This document shows positions 22,595 through 31,412 of a DNA stretch of 39,584 nt, one piece after another. Each line of letters starts with the position of its first letter. Position 1 is the first letter of the stretch. The notes beneath the pieces were generated by a model. It was not told the DNA's origin. It did not search any database and saw only the letters and a list, made by a program, of their open reading frames with translations. Origin of the DNA: Armatimonadota bacterium (GTDB lineage: Bacteria > Armatimonadota > Armatimonadia > Armatimonadales > Capsulimonadaceae); assembly GCA_025353925.1 (NCBI GenBank), contig JANXNV010000069.1:1-39584 (forward strand), in the 5' to 3' direction. Position numbers and translations under genes: made by a program.

Positions 22595-23452
22595 TTATCG
22601 CTCTTTATCGTCGGCGGCGATCACTTGGCCGGTCTTGCCTCGGCGGTTCAGGAACCAGGCCAGCAGGCCCAGCAGCACGAGCGCACCAATAATATAGGGC
22701 AGGTAGGACGCCAGGGCAAAGCCTGCCGCCGCGGGTGCCGTATCGACGACCACCGGTGCCGTCGGCTGTGTCTGTGCCACGACCGGCGGCGTGGCGGCGG
22801 GGGGGGGGCCGGGCGGGGTCACCGCCTGCACGGGTGTCTGCGGCGTGGTCTCCGGCGGAGCACTGGGCGGGACATTGTTGTTGATAATCACCGGCGGAGC
22901 AGGTGTTGTCGCCTGAGCCGGCGTGGCGGGTGCTGTTATCGTGTTTGGTTCGGTGGGCATCTGCGCGGTCTGCGTGCCCGTCGTGCCTGACGGATCCGTC
23001 GTTCCCTGGCTGGGGGCAGGCGCCTTGCTGGTATCCACCATAACCGTCTGGGAGGCTTTATCGAACTTCACGGCGGATCCGAGGCTCTCCGAGACAAAGC
23101 GCAGGGGTACGAGCACCGAGCCATTGGTGATTTTAGTGGGGGAGTCCAGCGTCACCGGCTTGCCGTCCACAGTGGCATCCGTAGTGCCGACATTCAGCTC
23201 GATACTGGACTTGTCGCTTTTTGCCGTCACTTTATGGGTCGCGGCGTCATAGCTGACCTTCGCGCCCATCTTTTCGAAGACGCCGCGCAGGGGCACCATA
23301 ACATGGCCTTTATCGTTAATCGGCTGCTGGCCTGTGAACGGCACAGGGGTATTGTCAACGCTGACCTTGACCGAGCCGTCCTGGGCCAGCACCGGGGCTG
23401 AGATGAATACGCCGAGCGCAGCAAATAAGTTGAGGGTATAATTCGTTTTCAC
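22595..23452 (-). CDS. Copper-amine-oxidase-N-like stalk protein, membrane anchored
   Basis: 285 aa from a GTG at 23452 with AGGAG seven bases upstream. Signal peptide at 1-23 (cut after VLA). Residues about 28-142 form a Cu_amine_oxidN1-type domain (PLRGVFEKMGAKVSYDAATH and PLRFVSESLGSAVKFDKASQ as the two repeats). Then a Pro/Thr/Ala linker of 100 residues and a C-terminal membrane helix (about 249-270) with a basic cytoplasmic end. It should display the domain outside the membrane. A nine-base G run at 22800-22808 lies in the linker. The gene is followed after 38 bp by the PRC-barrel gene. Confidence 0.82.
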   Translation of the reverse strand: MKTNYTLNLFAALGVFISAPVLAQDGSVKVSVDNTPVPFTGQQPINDKGHVMVPLRGVFEKMGAKVSYDAATHKVTAKSDKSSIELNVGTTDATVDGKPVTLDSPTKITNGSVLVPLRFVSESLGSAVKFDKASQTVMVDTSKAPAPSQGTTDPSGTTGTQTAQMPTEPNTITAPATPAQATTPAPPVIINNNVPPSAPPETTPQTPVQAVTPPGPPPAATPPVVAQTQPTAPVVVDTAPAAAGFALASYLPYIIGALVLLGLLAWFLNRRGKTGQVIAADDKER

Positions 23453-23531
23453 TGTCTGCTCCTGAAATTTGAGTGTTTACTTCTTGTCGAGAAAGTAATA
23501 CCCGGGAGGTATACTGCCTAAACTTACAGAC

Positions 23532-23558
23532 AAAAAAAGAACGGGTTTCCCCGTTCTT
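23532..23558 (-). terminator. Rho-independent terminator of hppA
   Basis: On the minus strand AAGAACGGG / CCCGTTCTT with loop GAAA, then six or seven T. It lies about 30 bp after the pyrophosphatase stop and isolates it from the stalk gene. Confidence 0.93.
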
Positions 23559-23586
23559 TAAAGATATTGTGCGAATTTGAAACAAA

Positions 23587-26025
23587 TTATCGTGCTTGTG
23601 TCTGTTTCGCCTCTGCAATCGTCTCCGGCTCACCAGCTTCTTTATCCGCCATTTCAGCCAGGCCGCCGCGCTTGGAGAATAAAATCGCACCCGCCAGCAA
23701 AGCGATCATCAGAGCAGAGATTCCCAGGCGCACCGGCATATTCTGCTCGCTGCCGACCACCGCCCCGGCAATCAGGACACCGACCAGGTTCATCACTTTA
23801 ATCAGCGGGTTAAGGGCCGGTCCCGCGGTGTCTTTAAACGGATCGCCTACCGTGTCGCCGATGACGCTGGCTTTGTGCTGGTCCGTGCCCTTGCCGCCGA
23901 ACATGCCGTCCTCGATCTTCTTTTTGGCATTGTCCCAGGCCCCGCCGGAGTTCGCCAGCAGGACCGCCATGAGCTGTCCGCTGACAATCGCCCCGGCCAG
24001 GTACCCGCCAAGGGCCGGGGCACCCAGGCCGAAGCCGACCAAAATCGGGAGGCAGATCGCAAGAACCCCAGGCCCCAGAAGTTCCTTTTGTGCGGCGGCG
24101 GTGGCGATCTCGACGCAGCGCCCGTAGTCCGGCTTGGCCGTGCGCTCCATGATGCCGGGGATCTCCCGGAACTGCCGCCGGACTTCCTCCACCAGCTGGA
24201 ACGCCGCCCGGGAGACGGCATTGATCGCGAACGAGCAGAAAAGATATGGGGCCGCCCCGCCGATCAGCAGCCCGATAAAGACCTTCGGCTCGACGAGGCT
24301 GAAGTCTTTGGGGGTCAAATGTGCATCGGTGACGAAGCCCTGAAAGAGAGCGACGGCGGCGATGACGGCGGTCGCGATCGCGAAGCCTTTGGTCAGAGCC
24401 TTCGTCGTGTTGCCTGCCGAGTCCAGCTTGGAAACCACTTTGTCGCCGGGCAGCGTGCTGGGGACGCTGCCGTTGAGATTCGCGTGATACTCCGACATGG
24501 CCCCGGACATCTCGAAAATGCCCTGGGCATTGTCGGAGATCGGGCCGAACGTGTCCATGGCCAAAACGTAGCCTGTGGTGGTCAGCAGCCCCAGACCGGC
24601 CAGAGCGATGCCGTACGCCGAAAGCAGGGCATTGCCGCCGAACAGCAAAACGATGGAAAAGAGCGCGGCGACAATCACGGCCGCGCCCCAAGCGGCACTC
24701 TCCAGCCCGAGTGAGAAGCCGGACAGGATCAAAGTCGCCGGGCCGGTCTGCGACGCGTGCGCGACTTCATTGACGGGCCGCTTATCGGAACCCGTGAAGT
24801 ATTCGGTCTGCTTCCCGATCACCAGGGCGAGAATGACCCCGATCACGGGAGCGATCACGAAGTACACCGGGCCGTACAGCCGACCGTCCACGACGATACC
24901 CTCTTTGATCCCCGGCAGCAGGAACGCCGCCGCCGTCAGGCCGACAGTCGCCAGCAGGCCCGTCAGCCAGAAGCCACGATTGATCGGGGTCAGCGGGTCC
25001 AGATTGATATCCTCTTTGCCCCGCAGGCTGGCAACCCCGATGACCGAGGCGAAGATGCCAACCCCATGGATGACCAGGGGCAGCAGAATCAGTGGCAGCG
25101 CGAGTGCCGGAGTGTGGGTATAAGTGGCGACCGCCGCCCCGAGCAGCAGTGCGGCTACCAGGGTGACGAGATAGGATTCGAAAACGTCCGCCGCCATGCC
25201 CGCGCAGTCGCCGACATTATCGCCGACATTATCTGCAATGGTCGCGGCGTTGCGCGGATCATCCTCGGGAATGGAATGCTCGACCTTGCCCACGAGGTCC
25301 GCCCCGACATCCGCCGATTTGGTGAAGATGCCGCCGCCGACCCGCATGAAGAGTGCCGCTAAACTCCCGCCGAAGCCGAAGCCCACCAGCACCTTCATAG
25401 CGTCGCCTTTAAAGATGAGAAAAATGATTGTCGCCCCGAGCAGGCCCAGCCCGACCGTCATCATGCCTGCCACGGCCCCGCTTTTAAACGCCGTCTCCAA
25501 AGCCCCCTTGTAGGTGGTCAGAGCCTGGTTCGCCGTCCGCTGGTTGCCCGCGACGGCCATGCCCATACCGATGTACCCGGCCGTGTAGGAAAGCGCGACT
25601 CCGGCAAGGAACGCCAGCGCGATCCCGACAGCAATCGTGAGTCCATAAGTTTTGAGGTAGAAGAAGAACAGTGCGACCGCGAGAATGCCGACCAGCGGCA
25701 GCATGGTCCGTACCTGCTTGGCGAGATAGGCCAACGCCCCATCGCGAATAGCCTGACCCACCTCCTGCATAGCCGCCGACCCGGCGGACAGCTTCAAAAC
25801 CTGCGCCCGCAGGATAAATCCGTACACCAATGCCGCCAGTGCCGCTAAAAGTACAAAGCCCAGAACCTCGTACACGGAAGTCGTAAATGTGAGTGGAACC
25901 GTGGTGCTTTCGCTTTGCGCCTGAGATGCGCCGCTGCCCGCAAGCAGCAGCCCCGTCGCCAGGCACCCCCGTCCCAGCGTTCGTCCCAAACGCCGGATGC
26001 AATATGGCAATGCAGACCTCCTCAT
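23587..26025 (-). CDS. hppA: Membrane-bound proton-translocating pyrophosphatase, K+-independent type
   Basis: About 812 aa, some sixteen membrane helices. It hydrolyses pyrophosphate and pumps protons out of the cytoplasm. The catalytic loop GGGIFTKSADVGADLVGKVE and then DDPRNAATIADNVGDNVGD are exact family signatures; GDTVGDPFKDTAGPALNPLIK is the last. In the motif GNTTKALTKG the Lys and Thr are the residues of K+-independent, H+-pumping members (Ala and Gly in the K+-dependent ones). The N-terminus is a signal-peptide-like extension ending SGASQAQ. ATG 26025 is one possible start; a TTG at 26010 is better placed behind AGGAGGT. The ORF from 26160 runs through the promoter and is rejected. 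Confidence 0.94.
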   Translation of the reverse strand: MRRSALPYCIRRLGRTLGRGCLATGLLLAGSGASQAQSESTTVPLTFTTSVYEVLGFVLLAALAALVYGFILRAQVLKLSAGSAAMQEVGQAIRDGALAYLAKQVRTMLPLVGILAVALFFFYLKTYGLTIAVGIALAFLAGVALSYTAGYIGMGMAVAGNQRTANQALTTYKGALETAFKSGAVAGMMTVGLGLLGATIIFLIFKGDAMKVLVGFGFGGSLAALFMRVGGGIFTKSADVGADLVGKVEHSIPEDDPRNAATIADNVGDNVGDCAGMAADVFESYLVTLVAALLLGAAVATYTHTPALALPLILLPLVIHGVGIFASVIGVASLRGKEDINLDPLTPINRGFWLTGLLATVGLTAAAFLLPGIKEGIVVDGRLYGPVYFVIAPVIGVILALVIGKQTEYFTGSDKRPVNEVAHASQTGPATLILSGFSLGLESAAWGAAVIVAALFSIVLLFGGNALLSAYGIALAGLGLLTTTGYVLAMDTFGPISDNAQGIFEMSGAMSEYHANLNGSVPSTLPGDKVVSKLDSAGNTTKALTKGFAIATAVIAAVALFQGFVTDAHLTPKDFSLVEPKVFIGLLIGGAAPYLFCSFAINAVSRAAFQLVEEVRRQFREIPGIMERTAKPDYGRCVEIATAAAQKELLGPGVLAICLPILVGFGLGAPALGGYLAGAIVSGQLMAVLLANSGGAWDNAKKKIEDGMFGGKGTDQHKASVIGDTVGDPFKDTAGPALNPLIKVMNLVGVLIAGAVVGSEQNMPVRLGISALMIALLAGAILFSKRGGLAEMADKEAGEPETIAEAKQTQAR

Positions 26026-26071
26026 CGCAGCCCCTGCGGGCCGGGATTTGTCCGTGATTTTGATTACACTC

Positions 26072-26100
26072 ATTATAAGGCAGGAGGCGAAGATTGTCAA
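26072..26100 (-). promoter_or_regulatory. Consensus promoter of hppA
   Basis: On the minus strand TTGACA (26100-26095), exactly 17 bp, TATAAT (26077-26072). Start near 26065 gives a leader of 40-55 nt. The ATG at 26073 overlaps the -10 box and therefore cannot be used. Confidence 0.93.
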
Positions 26101-26116
26101 CCCGGCAAACAGACCA

Positions 26117-26149
26117 AACGCCCCTGCGTCCATAAGATGCGGGGGCGTT
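26117..26149 (-). terminator. Probable terminator of the amine/glutamate operon
   Basis: A 13-bp stem (AACGCCCCTGCG pairing with its GC-rich partner, two G-T pairs) and a seven-base loop lie about 45 bp after the stop of the glutamine-synthetase-like gene. The T-rich tail is only moderate. Confidence 0.65.
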
Positions 26150-26194
26150 GATTTGACCAAGCGGGAGCATGGATGAAAGTTTGCGGGACGGGGC

Positions 26195-27541
26195 CTAAAT
26201 ACTCAAATATCTTTGCAGCTCCCAGGCCGTCACGCTTTTTGCGATCATCTCGTGGTATTCGTCCCACTCCTCGCGCTTAGTCGCCAAATAAACCGGGGCG
26301 TAATCCGATCCGAGAGCGGCGCAGAGAACCTCATCCCGCTCCAGCTCATCGAGTGCTTCGCCGAGAGTAGCGGGGAGCAGATCGATTCCCTGCGCTTCGG
26401 CCTCTTTGGAGGAGAGCAGGAACAAGTTGTCGTCGCGGCCCGCATCCACCTTTAGGCCGCGGGCGATGCCGTCCATGCCGGCGGCAAGCAGTCCGGCGGC
26501 GGCCAGGTAGGGGTTGGAAGAGTTGTCCGCCGTCCGGTATTCCAATCGGCCCGGGGCGGGAACACGCACCATCATGGTCCGATTGTTGCCGCCGTGGGCG
26601 ATAAACACCGGTGCCCAGGTCGCGCCCGAGCGCGGGGAGCGTGCTCCGAACCGCTTGTACGAGTTGACCGTTGGTGCGGTCAGGGCGCAGAGGCCTTTGG
26701 CATGGGCCAGCAGGCCGCCTAAAAACGAAAGTGCGACACTCGACAGCCCGCGCGGGTCGCTTTTGTCCAGAAAGAGGTTGTCCTTGCCCTCGGCATCCCA
26801 CAGGGAGAGGTGGTAATGCGCCCCGCTCCCGGTCAGATTGGCAAACGGCTTCGGCATAAAGGTCGCGCACTGGCCGCGCTCCTCCGCCAGAGCCTTGACC
26901 ATGAACTTGAAGAAGGAGACCTGGTCGGCGGTCTTCAGAGCATCCCCGAACCGCCAGTTAATTTCAAATTGACCGTTGGCATCCTCGTGGTCGTTCTGAT
27001 AGACTCCGTAGCCCAGCTCGTTCAAATGCGTGATGAGCGTCGTCAGGAAATCCGCGTTCCGCAGGAGGGAAAGCTGGCCGTAGCATGGCTTTGCCAGCGT
27101 GTCCGCCGCATCCGCGACCCCAAGGGTACCGTCGGCTTTTTTGTCTACAAGAAAGAACTCCGGCTCGACCCCCGTCTTCAGCGTGAAACCCCGGCTCCGC
27201 GCCTCTTCCAGAGTGCGGGTCAGGATTGCGCGGGGGCAGTAGTCCCAGTTCTGCCCGTCCATCTGCAGGTTGCCCGCGATCCAGGCCAGGCCGGGCTTCC
27301 AGGGGAGGGGGAAGACAGTCGAGTCCCCTTGCGGAACGCAGCTCAGGTCCGGGTCATGCGGACCCTGACCTACGCCGTCCACGGCAAAGCCCGCGAAGCC
27401 CGCCGCGCCTTCAAGCATATCTTCCAGGTTTTCGGCGGGAACCAGCTTTGCCCGCGGAGTCCCGTGCATGTCGACAAACGACATCAGAAAGAACTTGATA
27501 TCTTTGTCCTGGAAGAGTTGCTGAGTCTGTGCAATATTCAT
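26195..27541 (-). CDS. Glutamine-synthetase-family enzyme (GlnT / gamma-glutamylmethylamide synthetase-like)
   Basis: 448 aa, GS fold. N-terminal beta-grasp: FVDMHGTPRAKLVP. Catalytic part: GVEPEFFLVD (metal-binding Glu residues), DHEDANGQFEINW, NLTGSGAHYHLSLWD, SYKRFGARSPRSGATWAP and LEYRTADNSSNPYLAAAGLLA. The end EEWDEYHEMIAKSVTAWEL is typical of the GlnT/GmaS subgroup that sits beside N-methylglutamate-synthase genes and joins glutamate with ammonia or a methylamine. The sequence cannot tell the two reactions apart. ATG 27541 follows GGAGG at nine bases, and it is the last gene of the operon, with a hairpin after it. Confidence 0.87.
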   Translation of the reverse strand: MNIAQTQQLFQDKDIKFFLMSFVDMHGTPRAKLVPAENLEDMLEGAAGFAGFAVDGVGQGPHDPDLSCVPQGDSTVFPLPWKPGLAWIAGNLQMDGQNWDYCPRAILTRTLEEARSRGFTLKTGVEPEFFLVDKKADGTLGVADAADTLAKPCYGQLSLLRNADFLTTLITHLNELGYGVYQNDHEDANGQFEINWRFGDALKTADQVSFFKFMVKALAEERGQCATFMPKPFANLTGSGAHYHLSLWDAEGKDNLFLDKSDPRGLSSVALSFLGGLLAHAKGLCALTAPTVNSYKRFGARSPRSGATWAPVFIAHGGNNRTMMVRVPAPGRLEYRTADNSSNPYLAAAGLLAAGMDGIARGLKVDAGRDDNLFLLSSKEAEAQGIDLLPATLGEALDELERDEVLCAALGSDYAPVYLATKREEWDEYHEMIAKSVTAWELQRYLSI

Positions 27542-27553
27542 GTCTTTGGCCTC

Positions 27554-28744
27554 CTAGCGTAAAAACTTGGCCCGTAAGTACGGGTAGCTTGAGCGAATGG
27601 GGCGTTCTTCTGCGAAGCGCGGCAGTGTGAAGATCGAAATGTCGAAGGGGTCTGTGAGGCCCAGAGCGCGGGCCGCCATGGCCTCCCCGACGACCGGGGC
27701 CAGCTTGAAGCCGTGGCCCGAGAAGCCGACCGCCGCATGCAGCGTGCTCCCGAAGCTGTCCAAAATCGGCTGCCAATCGGGGGTTGTCTCATACAGCCCG
27801 GAGAACGTGCGCTGGACCCCGCCTTTGTCGCCTTCCTCCATGCCTTCGAACCGGAGTGAGGCCTTGCGGCGGGCATCCGACACGGCCTGCGCTCCAGTGG
27901 TTTCGTCGAAGCCGTCCGGCCTCGGCAAATACTCCGATAAATCGGCATTGTCGGAGGAGCCGACCCACATGCCGCTGTCGCCGTCGGCCCGGAAGTAGGC
28001 CAGATTGATCAAATCGGAGACGACCGGGAAGGTGCCGGTAAACGATGCGGGCCGCTCCAGCACCACGATCTGCGCCCTCGCCGGGGTGACGGGCAGGTCC
28101 AGTCCGAACAAGGCCCCAATCGGCTTCGACCAGTTCCCGGTGCAGAGCACCACCTGTCCCGCTGAGATGGTTTCGCCGCTTCTCAGAGTCACTTGCCAGC
28201 CTGCGCCGTCCGAATGCGCTTCAGTGACGGGACTCTCGAAGCGCAGGTCCGCCCCCAGCTCTTTCGCCCGGGCGGCGTAGGCCGTCACGGTTTGCGGCGG
28301 CGACGCAAAGCCGCCGTCGGGTTCATAGGCACCCAAGGCGGCGTCGTCGATTTTGACGGCGGGAACGATCTCCTTCAGCTCCGCCGGGGTCAGCAGCTGA
28401 GCATTGACCCCGAGGGACTGGTGCATGGCCGTGATGTCCCGAAGATTTTGCGCGTCGCCTTCGTCCACCAGCACGGAGTAGCCGCCGGGCACGAAGCCGC
28501 AGGGATGACCGATCTCGTCATCGAACCGGGCGTAACGCTTGTTGGCCTCCAGAGCTAGCTTGACCAGAGTGGGGACGCCGTAATGCGCCCGAATAATCGC
28601 TCCGGAGCGGGCCGTGGTCTCCAGACCCGGCGACGGATTGCGCTCGATCAGCATCGTCTTTGCCCCGGATTTCGCCAGATAATAGGCCGTCGCGCAGCCC
28701 ATCAGGCCGCCTCCGATGACCAGGACATCAGTTGCTGCTGCCAT
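27554..28744 (-). CDS. FAD-dependent amine oxidoreductase (DAO / sarcosine-oxidase-beta-like)
   Basis: 396 aa. Dinucleotide fold VLVIGGGLMGCATAYYLA (7-24) and the flavin loop GLETTARSGAIIRAHYG are those of the D-amino-acid-oxidase family, closest in style to SoxB / N-methylglutamate dehydrogenase large subunit. The C-terminal GFSGHGFKLAPVVGEAMA is the second FAD signature. It would oxidise a secondary or tertiary amine such as N-methylglutamate, sarcosine or dimethylglycine. The other SoxD/A/G-type subunits are absent here. Start ATG 28744 has AAGGAGG upstream, two bases after the previous stop; the next gene begins 12 bp after its stop. Confidence 0.86.
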   Translation of the reverse strand: MAAATDVLVIGGGLMGCATAYYLAKSGAKTMLIERNPSPGLETTARSGAIIRAHYGVPTLVKLALEANKRYARFDDEIGHPCGFVPGGYSVLVDEGDAQNLRDITAMHQSLGVNAQLLTPAELKEIVPAVKIDDAALGAYEPDGGFASPPQTVTAYAARAKELGADLRFESPVTEAHSDGAGWQVTLRSGETISAGQVVLCTGNWSKPIGALFGLDLPVTPARAQIVVLERPASFTGTFPVVSDLINLAYFRADGDSGMWVGSSDNADLSEYLPRPDGFDETTGAQAVSDARRKASLRFEGMEEGDKGGVQRTFSGLYETTPDWQPILDSFGSTLHAAVGFSGHGFKLAPVVGEAMAARALGLTDPFDISIFTLPRFAEERPIRSSYPYLRAKFLR

Positions 28745-28746
28745 GG

Positions 28747-30078
28747 TTAGCCCCCTCCTTCACCCCAGAGATTCAGCGGGATCGGGCGGCGGGTCCCGGC
28801 CAATGGCAGACCTGTGATGAGTGCCGACTCGAGGGTCAATGCCCGCAGGTCATCCCGGTCCAGGTTGCCCACCTGAGACTTGCCGCAGGCACGGGCCATG
28901 ATCTGCATTTCCAGGGTCATGGCGTGCAGGAAGTTCTCCACCCGCTCGGCGGCCTCTTCCACCGGCAGCCGGGACATCAGCTCCGGGTCCTGGGTCGCGA
29001 TCCCCACCGGGCAGCGGCCCGTGTGGCAGTGGTGACAGGCCCCCGGCTCGGCTCCCATGGCGTGATAGTCCTCGATCCAGAGCGGGGCATTGCAGTTCAG
29101 CGCGATAATGGCCGCCGTGCCGATCGCCACGGCATCCGCGCCCAAAGCAATCGCTTTGGCGGCGTCTACCCCGGTTTTGATGCCGCCGCAGACGATGAGC
29201 TGGACCACTCCCAGCAGCTTCAAATCTTCCAAGGCCCGGACCGCCTCGCAGATCGCCCCGAGGGTGGGGATGCCCGTGTGGTCGAGCAGGACATCCGGGG
29301 AAGCGGCGGTGCCGCCCTCCATGCCGTCGACCACCACGCAGTCCGCCCCGGCCTTGGCGGCCAGCTTGACATCTTCATAAACCCGGGCTGCGCCGAGCTT
29401 GACGTAGATCGGCTTTTCCCAGTTCGTCGCTTCGCGCAGCTCTTCGATCTTAATCGCCAGATCTTCCGGCCCCATCCAGTCCGGGTGTCGGCAGGGTGAG
29501 CGCTGATCGACGCCGTCGGGCAGGTCCCGCATCCGGGCGATCTCCGGGGAGACTTTCTGGCCGAGCAGCAGGCCGCCGGTTCCGGGCTTCGCGCCCTGAC
29601 CGACGACGATCTCGATGGCATCGGCCCGCTGTACGTCCTTCGGGTTGAACCCATAGCGTGATGGCAGGCACTGATAGACCAGCATCTTCGAATACTCGCG
29701 GTCGGAGGGGTGCATCCCTCCGTCGCCGGTGCAGGTGGAGGTGCCCACGCGGGTCGCCCCGAGGCCCAGAGCCTCTTTGGCGTTGCGCGACAAAGCCCCG
29801 TACGACATGCCCGCGATCGTGATCGGAGTTTTCAGCTGCAGCGGCTTTTTGGCGAAGCGCGTTCCGAGTGTCACGCTGGTGTCGCAGGTCTCCCGGTAGC
29901 CTTCCAGCGGAACACGGGTCAGGCCGGACGGCAGGAATGTCAGGTCTTCGAGCGTCGGCAGCTGACGGGCTGTGGAGAACGCACGGATCCGGTAGCGGCC
30001 CAGCCGCGCCTTCTCCTGAATGTCGTGGATCGAGGCCCGGTCCCAGATACGGGACGGCGTTGTTTCATCGATAGGCAT
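28747..30078 (-). CDS. FMN-dependent glutamate-synthase-type subunit (MgsC/GlxD-like)
   Basis: 443 aa from ATG 30078 (AAAGGAG upstream); the 34 extra codons before are non-coding. It has the FMN TIM barrel of glutamate synthase: PITIAGMSYGALS, VVGQGAKPGTGGLLLGQKV, VVVDGMEGGTAASP, LIVCGGIKTGVDAAKAIALGA. Cys348, Cys351 and Cys356 (CHHCHTGRCPVG) bind the 3Fe-4S cluster. Such stand-alone subunits work with a separate amidotransferase and a GXGXG protein, both present at the front of this operon. The three together make glutamate or N-methylglutamate from 2-oxoglutarate or glutamine plus methylamine. Full length, no defects. Confidence 0.92.
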   Translation of the reverse strand: MPIDETTPSRIWDRASIHDIQEKARLGRYRIRAFSTARQLPTLEDLTFLPSGLTRVPLEGYRETCDTSVTLGTRFAKKPLQLKTPITIAGMSYGALSRNAKEALGLGATRVGTSTCTGDGGMHPSDREYSKMLVYQCLPSRYGFNPKDVQRADAIEIVVGQGAKPGTGGLLLGQKVSPEIARMRDLPDGVDQRSPCRHPDWMGPEDLAIKIEELREATNWEKPIYVKLGAARVYEDVKLAAKAGADCVVVDGMEGGTAASPDVLLDHTGIPTLGAICEAVRALEDLKLLGVVQLIVCGGIKTGVDAAKAIALGADAVAIGTAAIIALNCNAPLWIEDYHAMGAEPGACHHCHTGRCPVGIATQDPELMSRLPVEEAAERVENFLHAMTLEMQIMARACGKSQVGNLDRDDLRALTLESALITGLPLAGTRRPIPLNLWGEGGG

Positions 30079-30116
30079 AAGAGGGTCTCCTTTGGTGAAT
30101 TCGGTCTTGGTTATTT

Positions 30117-30449
30117 CTAAAAAAATCGGGCGCAGCGGTCCACTTCCCACTGCGAAATCGATTGGTGGTATTCCTCCCACTCGTCGCGTTTGTACCGGAC
30201 AAACTCGCTGCGCAGCTCCTTGCCCAGCGTCTTTTCGATAAATGGGTCCGCGGCGAAGAAGTCTACGGCCTCATCCAGCGTGCGCGGCAGCAGGGAGATG
30301 CCTTTGTCCAACAGCTCGGGGTCGGTGTACGCGTACATATTTTCGTGATGGGGCGGGCCAGGGTCTTTGCCCTCGGCAATACCTTCCAGCCCGGCGGCGA
30401 GGGCCAGCGTTGCGGCAAGGTAGGGATTGCAGGACGAATCCGCCGCCCG
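30117..30449 (-). pseudogene. C-terminal remnant of a second glutamine-synthetase-like gene
   Basis: About 110 codons encode the GS C-terminus: RAADSSCNPYLAATLALAAG, then a linker, LLDKGISLLPRTLDEAVDFF and EWEEYHQSISQWEVDR, ending in TAG. The first ~330 residues, including the whole active site, are missing. The remnant joins the end of the MOSC sequence near 30449-30460 in a different frame, so it has no start codon of its own (an internal ATG at 30338 gives 73 aa). It is clearly a separate gene from the intact GS at 26195, as the sequences differ. It marks a deletion end. Confidence 0.8.
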
Positions 30450-31402
30450 GGAATGCGGATCGTGTCGCCGAGCTTGATCCTGCCGCTCTGCACCACTTCG
30501 GCGTAGACCCCGACATTGGCCCCGTTCTGCTGAACGGCAGTCCGCAGAATACCAGGGTCCTTGGGGAGGTTGGACTGGGCCAGCGTCGTCATGACGCAGC
30601 GCGGGCAGGGACCGGTGATGCTCAGACGAACTTCATCGCCAATCGCAATGGTTTTGCCGATCCAGGCATTCTCGGCGAAATCCTCCGGCCCGGCATCCAC
30701 GAGAATATTTGGGCGGAACCGCCGCGCCTCAAATCGGCCCGCAGGGTAGACTTTGCGGAGGGCGTCAATGGTCGCCGTCGAAAGGATATGCAGGAAAGCG
30801 AGACCGAAAAACGTGTTTTCCAGCGTGTTCTCGTCGGTCACGGTGTTGGAGTGGGCAAGGCCCTCGACATCGTCCGGCCAGTATTCATCCAGGTGCGGCT
30901 TCGCCGGGGGCAGGTCGGCAAAAACCACTTTGCCGCGGCCCCAGAGGTAGTAGGCTTCCGGGGAGGTGTCTAAGCGCGGCCCGAGGGTAAAAGTCCAGTT
31001 TAGCCGCTGCCAGGACTGATCGCTCTCCAAGTTCATTAGAAATTTCTTCGCCCGCGTGAAGACTCCGGTGGGGTGCGCCAGCGGGACCGGCCCATGCCAC
31101 TCTTCGAATGTCATGCCCATCTCCAGAAAGCCCCACTGGGCATCCGGCATATGCGGTAGGGTTAGATAGCGGCGTCCGTGGTCTTCGCTCAGAATTCGCC
31201 TGCGCTCGCGGTACTCCGTCAGATAGTGTTCGTCGATGTCGAAGAGGTGCTCGTCATAGGTGCCTGCTTCGCCCTGACCTGCCGGGACCAGATTGACCGA
31301 GTAGCCGTAGCTGTCCGTGCGGAAGGGGAACGGAAAGCGGTGAATGGCTTCCGGGGAGTTCTTCAGGGACGGCAGCGGTTTGGATTCGAGCAAAACGGTC
31401 AT
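30263..31402 (-). CDS. Chimera: heme-dependent N-demethylase (DUF3445) fragments fused to MOSC C-terminal domain, out-of-frame tail
   Basis: 379 aa in one frame but a mosaic. Residues 1-92 are the N-part of DUF3445 (heme-dependent oxidative N-demethylase): FPFPFRTDSYGYSVNL, FDIDEHY, LPHMPDAQW. Residues 93-155 are a later part of the same family (MGMTFEEWHGPVPLAH, RLNWTF, LDTSPEAYYLWG); roughly 80 residues that normally separate them are absent. From about 165 to 318 the sequence is a MOSC domain lacking its N-terminal half (FFGLAFLHILSTATI, YPAGRFEARRFRPNILV, PCPRCVMTTL, LGDTIRI). Residues 319-379 are the GS remnant read in the wrong frame. A normal ribosome site (GGAAACACACA) precedes the ATG. 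It is unlikely to be functional as read; either real decay or an assembly chimera. Confidence 0.7.
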   Translation of the reverse strand: MTVLLESKPLPSLKNSPEAIHRFPFPFRTDSYGYSVNLVPAGQGEAGTYDEHLFDIDEHYLTEYRERRRILSEDHGRRYLTLPHMPDAQWGFLEMGMTFEEWHGPVPLAHPTGVFTRAKKFLMNLESDQSWQRLNWTFTLGPRLDTSPEAYYLWGRGKVVFADLPPAKPHLDEYWPDDVEGLAHSNTVTDENTLENTFFGLAFLHILSTATIDALRKVYPAGRFEARRFRPNILVDAGPEDFAENAWIGKTIAIGDEVRLSITGPCPRCVMTTLAQSNLPKDPGILRTAVQQNGANVGVYAEVVQSGRIKLGDTIRIPGRRIRPAIPTLPQRWPSPPGWKVLPRAKTLARPITKICTRTPTPSCWTKASPCCRARWMRP

Positions 31403-31412
31403 TGTGTGTTTC

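Noticed and set aside
22800-22808. Nine-base G run in the stalk gene as a phase-variation site
   Set aside because: It lies in a GC-rich Pro linker where such runs arise by codon use; one homopolymer is not evidence of phase variation.
23875-24714. 279-aa plus-strand ORF inside hppA
   Set aside because: Antisense to the conserved pyrophosphatase; no start signals or motifs.
28732-29499. 255-aa plus-strand ORF antisense to the FMN synthase subunit
   Set aside because: His/Asp/Gly-rich shadow; the minus strand holds all conserved motifs.
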